Positions 1 to 5,038 of a stretch of DNA of 5,319 nucleotides are shown piece after piece. The notes below the pieces were generated by a model. The model had not been told where the DNA came from. It made no database searches and saw only the letters and a program-made list of their open reading frames with translations. Numbering within the stretch: position 1 is the first letter of the stretch; each line of letters opens with the position of its first letter. Source of the stretch: Negativicoccus succinicivorans. GTDB taxonomy: Bacteria > Bacillota > Negativicutes > Veillonellales > Negativicoccaceae. Location: positions 1-5,319 of the forward strand of contig NZ_JAHAHH010000081.1 of NCBI RefSeq assembly GCF_018373335.1. The letters are read 5' to 3'. The translations under genes and the position numbers were made by a program.

Positions 1-2
1 TA

Positions 3-89
3 CCGGATGTAAGAATTGATGTTCACTTTGAACATATTATAGGACCCGATCAGGTGGCAGAGGAGACAAAGAATGAAACAGAATCGTAA
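3..89 (+). CDS. C-terminal tail of an upstream gene, possibly Asp23/AmaP-type (partial)
   Basis: Frame 3 is open from the window edge to a TAA at 87-89 and encodes 28 residues, beginning PDVRIDVHFEHIIGPD and ending in a hydrophilic, acidic tail. The alternating valine/isoleucine with charged residues looks like a terminal beta strand. Asp23/Gls24 proteins and the related AmaP membrane anchor commonly end with such a strand (a VxVxVxxI pattern), and an Asp23-family gene often lies just upstream of nusB in Bacillota. That identity is inference from a very short fragment. The reading frame runs 17 bases into nusB, which suggests translational coupling. It could also be an unrelated protein, or chance, since only 28 codons are seen. 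Confidence 0.45.
   Translation, partial: PDVRIDVHFEHIIGPDQVAEETKNETES
61..65 (+). promoter_or_regulatory. Ribosome binding site of nusB
   Basis: AGGAG lies 7 bases before the ATG at 73, inside the end of the upstream reading frame. It fixes the nusB start at 73 and shows that nusB can initiate on its own despite the overlap. Confidence 0.75.
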
Positions 90-492
90 TCGTCGTTTAG
101 CTAGAGTATATGCATTTCAAACTCTATATGCATTGGAATTTCATAAGGGAGAAGAATCAACTCCTATTCCGACAGATGATTTCGGCGCCTTGGATATTGC
201 CTATGCCAACGCCATCATTGACGGAACTAAAGCGAATTTAGAAGCTATTGACGCCTTGTTGCAAAGTCATTCGCCAAAGCGTAAAATCGCTCATTTAGGC
301 GCTGTGGAACGCAATGTGTTGCGCTTGGCCACTTGGGAAATGGTATACGCTCCGGAACCTGTGGAAGCGGGCATCGTTATTAACGAAGCGATTCAGCTTG
401 TAAAAGAATATGGCGCCGACAAGAGCTATAAGTTCGTCAATGCCGTATTGGACGTAATCAGCAAGGAACATAAAAGCGGCGCTAACGCCTAA
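73..492 (+). CDS. nusB: Transcription antitermination factor NusB
   Basis: NusB is a small all-helical cytoplasmic protein. With NusE (ribosomal protein S10) it binds boxA RNA and helps antitermination of rRNA operons. The 139-residue length is normal for the family. The arginine-rich N-terminus followed by ARVYAFQTLYALEF (about residues 10-23) matches the first helix of NusB. ERNVLRLATWEM (79-90), INEAIQLVKEYG (103-114) and KFVNAVLD (120-127) match the conserved C-terminal half. The ATG at 73 has a good AGGAG site. The gene overlaps the upstream frame by 17 bases and ends 11 bases before the Kae1-like gene. It heads the same exonuclease VII/isoprenoid block as in Bacillus, where folD normally follows. 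Nothing looks broken. Confidence 0.96.
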   Translation: MKQNRNRRLARVYAFQTLYALEFHKGEESTPIPTDDFGALDIAYANAIIDGTKANLEAIDALLQSHSPKRKIAHLGAVERNVLRLATWEMVYAPEPVEAGIVINEAIQLVKEYGADKSYKFVNAVLDVISKEHKSGANA

Positions 493-503
493 GCGGAGTA
501 ACT

Positions 504-1466
504 ATGGATAAGAAAGTTGCTTTTTTAGGCATTGATACCAGTTGCTACACTACATCCGTAGCTATTGTCAATGAAAAATTCGAAGTTGTGACACAAGCAC
601 GACGCCTTTTAAAGGTTAAGGCGGGAAAACGCGGTCTTTCACAATCCGAAATGCTTTACCAACACGTTCGTAATTTGCCGGAGTTGATCATGTCAGTACG
701 GCAAGAATATGCAGGGAAGATCGATGTGATCGGCGTCTCCGATGTTCCGCGCCGTCGGGAAGACTCTTATATGCCGGCTTTCTTGGCCGGCTTAGGAACG
801 GCGCGTTCTCTGGCAAGCATTTTACGAGTTCCTTTACACTGCTTCAGTCATCAGGAAAACCACGTTTTTGCCGCCATTCGCGACTACCCGGAACTTTGGC
901 AGGAGCCGCTTTATATGCTGCATCTGAGCGGCGGCACTACCGATTGGTTGGAAGTGAAATGGAAAACGGAGGGTCTCGCCATTACCGAGTTGGCTACGAG
1001 TGACGATATTTCCGCCGGACAGTTGATTGACCGTATCGGTGTCATGCTGGGCTTGCCTTTTCCTGCCGGACCTTCTTTGGAGAAGTTGGCGCAGCAAGGG
1101 AGGCTTTCGTATCGCTTGTCGCTACCGCGAAGACTGGATTCACTCAGTTTTGCCGGTGCGGAAACGCAACTGCGCAAAGTATATGAAGCGGGAGATCTCT
1201 CAAAGCAGGATTTAGCGGTATCCGTATTCGATTACATTTGTCGTATTTTAGCCCGTACTGCAGAGCGTTTGAATTTTGAACAAGGACGTCCCTTTATTGC
1301 GGTCGGCGGTGTATTCGCAAATATGTATTTGCGCAATGAGTTTTCAGAAATTTTAAAAAATTGTCATTTACGACCGTTTCTTGCAGCACCGGAATATAGC
1401 AGCGACAATGCCACCGGCAATGCATTTGCCGCGATGAGATATCAATTATGCGCATTCAAACAGTAG
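504..1466 (+). CDS. TsaD/Kae1-like protein (peptidase M22 / ASKHA family paralog)
   Basis: This 320-residue protein has the actin-like ATPase fold of TsaD (Kae1), the enzyme of tRNA t6A synthesis, but it looks like a paralog rather than TsaD itself. Family signs are GIDTSCYTTSVAIV (residues 9-22), a metal-site HxxxH pair at H116/H120, LSGGTTDWLEV (141-151), LIDRIGVMLGLPFPAGPSL (174-192), VGGVFANMYLR (267-277) and the SSDNATGNA motif with D301. Two differences stand out. The Asp-Glu pair of the TsaD SCDET motif is Tyr15-Thr16 here, and the usual AGPGLVGALLVG stretch is replaced by VPRRREDSYMPAFLAG (81-96). Older databases call such proteins O-sialoglycoprotein endopeptidase, a name not to be trusted. 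GGAG at 495-498 supports the start. Its 3' end overlaps xseA by 19 bases. Substrate and role are unknown to me; a canonical tsaD would be expected elsewhere in the genome. Confidence 0.88.
   Translation: MDKKVAFLGIDTSCYTTSVAIVNEKFEVVTQARRLLKVKAGKRGLSQSEMLYQHVRNLPELIMSVRQEYAGKIDVIGVSDVPRRREDSYMPAFLAGLGTARSLASILRVPLHCFSHQENHVFAAIRDYPELWQEPLYMLHLSGGTTDWLEVKWKTEGLAITELATSDDISAGQLIDRIGVMLGLPFPAGPSLEKLAQQGRLSYRLSLPRRLDSLSFAGAETQLRKVYEAGDLSKQDLAVSVFDYICRILARTAERLNFEQGRPFIAVGGVFANMYLRNEFSEILKNCHLRPFLAAPEYSSDNATGNAFAAMRYQLCAFKQ
1316..1333 (+). repeat. Perfect 8-2-8 inverted repeat inside the Kae1-like gene
   Basis: CGCAAATA at 1316-1323 and TATTTGCG at 1326-1333 are exact reverse complements separated by TG. 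As RNA it could form a 7-bp stem with a 4-base loop. It lies over the codons of the VFANMYLR motif. No T-tract follows, so it is not a terminator. Any function is unproven. Confidence 0.5.
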
Positions 1467-2653
1467 CGGAAGTAACATCCTATCTCGAGAAAAAAATAAA
1501 TACGGACTATCTCCTGCAATCATTATGGATTGAAGGCATAGTAGCGGAAACAGGACGTTCGGCGCGAGGACATCTTTTTTTCTCATTGGAAGACCCTGCA
1601 ACATCATCTCGTATCAGTTGTGTGCTTTGGGCAAGTAAAGCACGTTTATTTGAAAAGATGATCGAGATCGGCGCAACGATAGTTGTTTCGGGTAATCTGA
1701 ACTATCAGTCAGCATACCAAAGCTTGAGGTTGGTTGCCGATCGTGTAAATATTAAAGGTAAATCCGCACAAACATTGGCACGAGAAAAAATGGTGGAAGA
1801 CTTACGTGCTCGAGGCTTTTTCGCTTGGGAACGCAAGCGAAAGTTACCGCCTCATCCTTCGCGGATCGGTATTGTGACTTCGCCGGAAGGCGCAGTTTTG
1901 CATGATTTGAAACGCATGATCGGCCAGCGGAATCCACTCGTGAAAATTACCGTGTTTCCGACACGTGTACAAGGCACAGAGGCGGCGCAGGAAATTGCGG
2001 ATGCCATTCTATCTGCCAATGCAGAAAAGGAACTTTGCGATATATTAATTATTGCTCGCGGAGGAGGTTCACAGGCAGAACTTGCACCGTATGATAATGA
2101 AGCAGTTTTGACCGCAGCGTTCCAGTCGCGTATTCCGACGATTTCAGCAATCGGCCATGAAAACGATCATCCGTTGCTTGATTTGGTCACTGACGTTCGT
2201 GCCGCGACACCGACCCATGCCGCGCAACTTGCCGTTCCTGCATTGACGGAGATCGCCGTTGACTTTCACCATACTTTGCAACGCTTGTCGGCTGCTTGGC
2301 AATATTATGATAAACAGCGTATCTACCAATGGCATCAACTCGTTCGGAGGTTTTCCCAAGTCGGAGTGACCAAAAGCCATTTTGTATTAACTCAAAATTG
2401 GCAACGCCAAAAATGGCGTTTATTTTTAGCAGCGCAATCGCTATATGAAAAAGAAAAGGATCGTCAACAGGAGCAAAAGCGGAAGCTGACGCAGTTGTCT
2501 CCTGAAGAAATGTTTCGTAACGGTTACTTTTGGTTGGAGAAAAACCAACATCGCCTTACCTCGCTTACCGAATGTCACCTTGGTGAAGAATTTATTATTA
2601 TCGGTGAAAAAGTGAGCATCGTAGCGGAAGTGAAGGAGATTTTGAAGCGATGA
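1448..2653 (+). CDS. xseA: Exodeoxyribonuclease VII large subunit
   Basis: XseA is the catalytic subunit of exonuclease VII, which with XseB degrades single-stranded DNA to oligonucleotides from either end. The 401-residue protein shows the N-terminal OB-fold (GHLFFSLEDP at 41-50), then the nuclease domain: RIGIVTSPEGAVLHDL (139-154), FPTRVQGTEAAQEI (170-183), ARGGGS (203-208), SAIGHENDH (233-241) and DVRAATPTHAA (249-259). It ends with the LSPEEMFRNGY element (350-360) and a small C-terminal beta region. The interval between the RAATP motif and LSPEE, which carries the XseB-binding coiled coil, is about 100 residues. That seems short against E. coli and Bacillus enzymes of about 450 residues. 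The ATG at 1448 overlaps the previous gene by 19 bases and has only a weak Shine-Dalgarno, so coupled translation is likely. The encoded N-terminus aligns with the family start. Confidence 0.96.
   Translation: MRIQTVAEVTSYLEKKINTDYLLQSLWIEGIVAETGRSARGHLFFSLEDPATSSRISCVLWASKARLFEKMIEIGATIVVSGNLNYQSAYQSLRLVADRVNIKGKSAQTLAREKMVEDLRARGFFAWERKRKLPPHPSRIGIVTSPEGAVLHDLKRMIGQRNPLVKITVFPTRVQGTEAAQEIADAILSANAEKELCDILIIARGGGSQAELAPYDNEAVLTAAFQSRIPTISAIGHENDHPLLDLVTDVRAATPTHAAQLAVPALTEIAVDFHHTLQRLSAAWQYYDKQRIYQWHQLVRRFSQVGVTKSHFVLTQNWQRQKWRLFLAAQSLYEKEKDRQQEQKRKLTQLSPEEMFRNGYFWLEKNQHRLTSLTECHLGEEFIIIGEKVSIVAEVKEILKR
1622..1643 (+). repeat. 7-bp inverted repeat within xseA
   Basis: GTGCTTT (1622-1628) and AAAGCAC (1637-1643) pair perfectly around an 8-base loop, and GTTTATTT follows at 1644-1651. 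The T-tract is short and the stem is only moderately GC-rich, so this is a weak terminator or pause candidate at best. It may be chance. Confidence 0.3.
1819..1842 (+). repeat. 9-bp perfect hairpin within xseA
   Basis: TTTCGCTTG (1819-1827) and CAAGCGAAA (1834-1842) are exact reverse complements with a 6-base loop, and a possible extra U-G pair lies outside. This is the longest perfect short-range inverted repeat I found in the window. It falls on codons for FFAWERKRK. No T-tract follows, so it is not an intrinsic terminator. Confidence 0.5.
2403..2427 (+). terminator. Terminator-like hairpin inside xseA
   Basis: AACGCCA (2403-2409), an AAAA loop, and TGGCGTT (2414-2420) form a perfect 7-bp stem. 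It runs directly into a T-rich stretch, TTTATTTTT (2419-2427). This has the form of a weak intrinsic terminator, but it sits about 230 bases before the xseA stop, in codons for WQRQKWRLF. It could cause pausing or partial termination before xseB when translation lags. Shape is the only evidence. Confidence 0.3.
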
Positions 2654-2889
2654 ATTCCAAATCTAAGAATTTTGAAGAAATTATGCAACGACTGACGGAA
2701 ATCACTGAAGCATTGGAAAATGGTGACCTTACATTAGAGCAGGCGCTTGCTTTATTTAAAGAAGGAACTGAGCTTGCCCGTAGAGGCGATAGCCTGTTGA
2801 CGGAATACGGTGAACTTGCAGAAAGCTACCGCAGCGAACTCACAGCTTTAGAAAGTGTACAGAACGGAGTCGCTAATGATTCCATTTGA
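2650..2889 (+). CDS. xseB: Exodeoxyribonuclease VII small subunit
   Basis: XseB is the small helical subunit that binds the coiled-coil region of XseA in several copies to form exonuclease VII. The 79-residue length is typical. NFEEIMQRLTEITEALENGD (residues 7-26) followed by LTLEQALALFKEGTELARRG (27-46) matches the two-helix core of the family. The start codon overlaps the xseA stop as ATGA (2650-2653), the classic arrangement for coupled translation of two subunits made in a fixed ratio. An AAGGAG at 2633-2638 lies about 11 bases upstream, a slightly long spacing. The 3' end overlaps ispA by 14 bases. The C-terminal 20 residues are poorly conserved in the family and not informative. Confidence 0.95.
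   Translation: MNSKSKNFEEIMQRLTEITEALENGDLTLEQALALFKEGTELARRGDSLLTEYGELAESYRSELTALESVQNGVANDSI
2866..2869 (+). promoter_or_regulatory. Ribosome binding site deciding the ispA start
   Basis: GGAG lies 6 bases before the ATG at 2876. An in-frame GTG at 2855, seven codons earlier, has no comparable site and would add residues not typical of the family. The ATG is therefore the better start. Confidence 0.7.
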
Positions 2890-3760
2890 ACATTATTTAG
2901 CGACACGAAAAGAGATTATTGAAACTGCTTTGCATTCACTTTTGAAGCCGCAAGACGATACCTATAAAGTGTTGTTTGAAGCAATGAACTACAGCCTTTT
3001 AGGAGGCGGTAAACGCGTTCGCCCCATTCTTTTTCTCAGTACACTGGAAGCATTTGATATCCCCTTGGATCCATATTTGAATATTGCCGCAGCCATTGAA
3101 TGTGTGCATACCTATTCATTGATTCACGATGATTTACCATGTATGGATGATGACGATTATCGTCGCGGCAGGCTGACCAATCACAAAAAATTTACGCCTG
3201 CTATTGCGACACTGGCAGGGGACGGACTGTTAACAGTAGCCTTTGAAATTATAGCCAAGTCCGAAAATATTTTGCCAACTATCCGTTTACAATTAGTGCA
3301 AATTTTGGCGGAAGCAGCCGGTCCCGATGGGATGGTAGGCGGACAAATTATTGATATGCAAGCGGAAGGGCATGACCAAACCCTTTCGCAACTGCGATTA
3401 ATGGATGCACTTAAAACCGGGCGTCTCATCACCGCTCCATTGTTAATGGCGGGCGTTATTGCTGCGCTCGATGCAGAAAAACAAGTCAAGCTTGCTGCAC
3501 TAGGAGATCGTCTCGGCTTACTGTTTCAAATTGTTGATGATATTTTAGATAAAATTGGCGACGAAGAGCAACTTGGCAAACGTGTCGGTCAGGATGAAAA
3601 GCAGGCTAAGTCTACATATGTACAATTGCTTGGTCTCAAGGGGGCACAGGAACGTGCGCACTTAGAAGCACAAAAAGCGGTTGAAATTGTGAATGAATTG
3701 AATTTACAAAATACTTATTTGGCGAAGTTCCCTGACTATTTATTACGAAGAACGATGTAA
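2876..3760 (+). CDS. ispA: Polyprenyl (farnesyl) diphosphate synthase
   Basis: This is a 294-residue trans-prenyltransferase that condenses isopentenyl diphosphate with allylic diphosphates, most likely making farnesyl diphosphate for undecaprenyl and quinone side chains. It has GGKRVRP (residues 44-50), the first aspartate-rich motif DDLPCMDDDDYRRGR (85-99), KTGRLI (180-185), GGQIIDMQAEG (155-165) and the second aspartate-rich motif FQIVDDILD (217-225). GKRVGQDEKQAKSTY (234-248) matches the conserved C-terminal loop. Tyr80-Ser81, five and four residues before the first motif, resemble E. coli IspA. This favours a C15 product, although C20 cannot be excluded. The start at 2876 lies inside xseB (14-base overlap). 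In Bacillus dxs follows; here a DUF212 membrane protein follows after 12 bases. Confidence 0.94.
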   Translation: MIPFEHYLATRKEIIETALHSLLKPQDDTYKVLFEAMNYSLLGGGKRVRPILFLSTLEAFDIPLDPYLNIAAAIECVHTYSLIHDDLPCMDDDDYRRGRLTNHKKFTPAIATLAGDGLLTVAFEIIAKSENILPTIRLQLVQILAEAAGPDGMVGGQIIDMQAEGHDQTLSQLRLMDALKTGRLITAPLLMAGVIAALDAEKQVKLAALGDRLGLLFQIVDDILDKIGDEEQLGKRVGQDEKQAKSTYVQLLGLKGAQERAHLEAQKAVEIVNELNLQNTYLAKFPDYLLRRTM

Positions 3761-3764
3761 GGAG
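3759..3764 (+). promoter_or_regulatory. Ribosome binding site for the TTG-start DUF212 gene
   Basis: AAGGAG overlaps the ispA stop codon and lies 8 bases before TTG at 3773. The strong site at ideal spacing identifies TTG as the start. The next in-frame ATG is far inside the gene, at the methionine of the GGMPSSHS motif. Confidence 0.8.
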
Positions 3765-3772
3765 AAATAGAT

Positions 3773-4228
3773 TTGGAATTATACATTCGTGACATTGCAA
3801 GCAATGTCGTATTTCTCTCTGCCTTTAGCGCATGGCTCATTGCGCAAATCATAAAAGTCATTTTATTTTTAGTAAAGCACCATCGTTTTGATGTTGAACG
3901 TTTAGTCGGGTCCGGCGGCATGCCGAGTTCACACAGCGCTTTGGTAGTGGCTCTTTGTTGTTCGATCGGAATTCAGGAAGGAATCAGTTCCAACCTCTTC
4001 GCGCTGGCATTCTTTTTTGCCGCTATTGTTATGTACGACGCCGCCGGTGTACGTCGGGCGGCTGGCAAACAGGCCAAGTTTTTGAATGAGTTGATTCATG
4101 AATTTATGGCAGGTCATCCGTTTAATGATGTGAAATTTAAGGAATTGCTTGGACACACACCTTTGGAAGTTTTTGCCGGCGCATTGTTGGGAGTTGCGGT
4201 AGCGTATTCTTACTACCTGTGGTATTGA
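3773..4228 (+). CDS. Divergent PAP2 family (DUF212, YuiD-like) membrane protein
   Basis: This 151-residue integral membrane protein belongs to the divergent PAP2 family (DUF212, YuiD of Bacillus). Hydrophobic segments lie at about 12-34, 53-68, 72-90 and 131-150. Family motifs are GSGGMPSSHSA (46-56), MYDAAGVRRAAGKQA (87-101) and LLGHTPLEVFAGALLG (125-140). The PSSHS and GHTPLE blocks are reminiscent of acid-phosphatase motifs 2 and 3 of PAP2 enzymes. A phosphatase acting on a lipid phosphate is therefore plausible but not shown. It starts with TTG behind a strong AAGGAG site and ends one base before tlyA. Its position directly after ispA suggests, by inference, a link to prenyl phosphate metabolism. 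An 18-base inverted repeat lies over codons 7-12. I give no gene symbol because the function is not established. Confidence 0.9.
   Translation: MELYIRDIASNVVFLSAFSAWLIAQIIKVILFLVKHHRFDVERLVGSGGMPSSHSALVVALCCSIGIQEGISSNLFALAFFFAAIVMYDAAGVRRAAGKQAKFLNELIHEFMAGHPFNDVKFKELLGHTPLEVFAGALLGVAVAYSYYLWY
3791..3808 (+). repeat. Perfect 8-2-8 inverted repeat just after the DUF212 start
   Basis: GACATTGC (3791-3798) and GCAATGTC (3801-3808) are exact reverse complements separated by AA, beginning 18 bases after the TTG start codon. In DNA it has the form of a dimeric operator. In RNA it could form a 7-bp stem with a CAAG loop next to the initiation region. It may also be chance, since it encodes an unremarkable DIASNV. 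Confidence 0.45.
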
Positions 4229-4229
4229 T

Positions 4230-5033
4230 ATGAAATCCAAGGAACGATTAGATCTCTTGCTGGTCAATAAAGGTTTCTTTACAAGTCGTGAAAAGGCACG
4301 CCGTTATATTATGACAGGAGATGTCCTGGTAGACGATGTGCCGATTGATAAACCGGGTACGAAAGTCAATGTGACCGCAGCCATTCGTCTACGAAAGGCG
4401 CCACTTCGCTATGTCGGCCGCGGCGGACTCAAATTGGAAAAAGGATTGGAAGTATTTTCATTGCCCATGGAAGGGAAAATTATGCTTGATATCGGAGCCT
4501 CTACCGGCGGCTTTACCGATTGCGCTCTCCAACATGGTGCGGCCAAAGTATATGCGGTCGATGTGGGATATGGGCAATTAGCTTGGTCATTACGTAACTC
4601 CTCCCGGGTTGTCAATCTTGAGCGCACCAATATGCGTGATGTTACCACGGACCTGATTCCTGAACCGCTTGATTTCATCGGCTGTGATGTTTCATTTATT
4701 TCCGTCACCAAAGTATTGCCGCCGGCATATCCATTATTGAAAGATACCGGTGATGCTGTGATTTTAATCAAGCCGCAATTCGAAGCCGGACCGGAAAAAG
4801 TGGGCAAGGGCGGTGTCATTAAATCATCTGCCGTCCATCGAGAAGTACTGACTAGCGTTTTGCCGGCCATTGAGCAGTTGGGCTTTTTCATTTGGGGTTT
4901 GACAGACTCACCGATTCACGGAGCAGACGGTAATCGAGAGTTTTTAGCATGGTTGCGTAAGGAAGTACCGCCACCGAACTTTTTTGATTGGCGACAGACA
5001 ATCATACAACTGACACAAGTAGAGAGAGGTTAA
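4230..5033 (+). CDS. tlyA: TlyA family rRNA (cytidine-2'-O)-methyltransferase
   Basis: TlyA uses S-adenosylmethionine to 2'-O-methylate ribosomal RNA cytidines (C1920 of 23S and, in longer forms, C1409 of 16S). The 267-residue protein has an N-terminal S4 RNA-binding domain (RLDLLLVNKG onward, about residues 6-60), then a FtsJ-like methyltransferase with the SAM loop DIGASTGGFTDC (87-98). The K-D-K-E catalytic set is present as K68 (RGGLKLE), D153 (GCDVSF), K181 (LIKPQFE) and E237 (NREFLA), one residue off the Mycobacterium numbering. The complete S4 start and near-equal length to mycobacterial TlyA suggest the longer, two-target type, which is inference. Many databases call it hemolysin; the methyltransferase label is better supported. 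Its ATG is one base after the DUF212 stop without a clear Shine-Dalgarno, so it is probably translated by coupling. Confidence 0.94.
   Translation: MKSKERLDLLLVNKGFFTSREKARRYIMTGDVLVDDVPIDKPGTKVNVTAAIRLRKAPLRYVGRGGLKLEKGLEVFSLPMEGKIMLDIGASTGGFTDCALQHGAAKVYAVDVGYGQLAWSLRNSSRVVNLERTNMRDVTTDLIPEPLDFIGCDVSFISVTKVLPPAYPLLKDTGDAVILIKPQFEAGPEKVGKGGVIKSSAVHREVLTSVLPAIEQLGFFIWGLTDSPIHGADGNREFLAWLRKEVPPPNFFDWRQTIIQLTQVERG
5022..5029 (+). promoter_or_regulatory. Ribosome binding site of nadK
   Basis: GAGAGAGG lies within the last codons of tlyA, 9 bases before the ATG at 5039. It supports this start for the truncated gene that runs off the window. Confidence 0.6.
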
Positions 5034-5038
5034 CTATT

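Noticed and set aside
773..791. GCCGGC repeated around a 7-base loop in the Kae1-like gene
   Set aside because: Arms are only six bases and fall on ordinary Pro-Ala and Ala-Gly codons; no T-tract follows.
834..1177. Minus-strand and other overlapping open frames within the Kae1-like gene, and similar ones elsewhere
   Set aside because: They lie opposite or inside well-supported genes, have no recognisable protein features and lack plausible start contexts.
2060..2067. Strong internal Shine-Dalgarno-like GGAGGAGG
   Set aside because: Encodes the conserved ARGGGS motif of XseA and has no start codon at a usable distance.
2855..2875. GTG start giving IspA seven extra residues
   Set aside because: No ribosome binding site at proper spacing; the ATG at 2876 has GGAG six bases upstream and gives a normal family N-terminus.
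3681..3710. Possible internal promoter before DUF212 (TTGAAA, 18-base spacer, TACAAA)
   Set aside because: The -10 box matches only 4 of 6 bases and the region is AT-rich coding sequence, so chance is likely. Without start-site data I do not call it.
4040..4062. GCCGCC/GGCGGC inverted repeat and imperfect direct repeat in the DUF212 gene
   Set aside because: Explained by codons of the conserved DAAGVRRAAG motif.
4899..4928. TTGACA box within tlyA that could serve nadK
   Set aside because: No acceptable -10 sequence (GAGCAG) at 16-18 bases spacing.
4230..5033. Hemolysin annotation for TlyA
   Set aside because: The S4 domain, SAM motif and K-D-K-E tetrad support an rRNA methyltransferase; no pore-forming or secretion features are seen.
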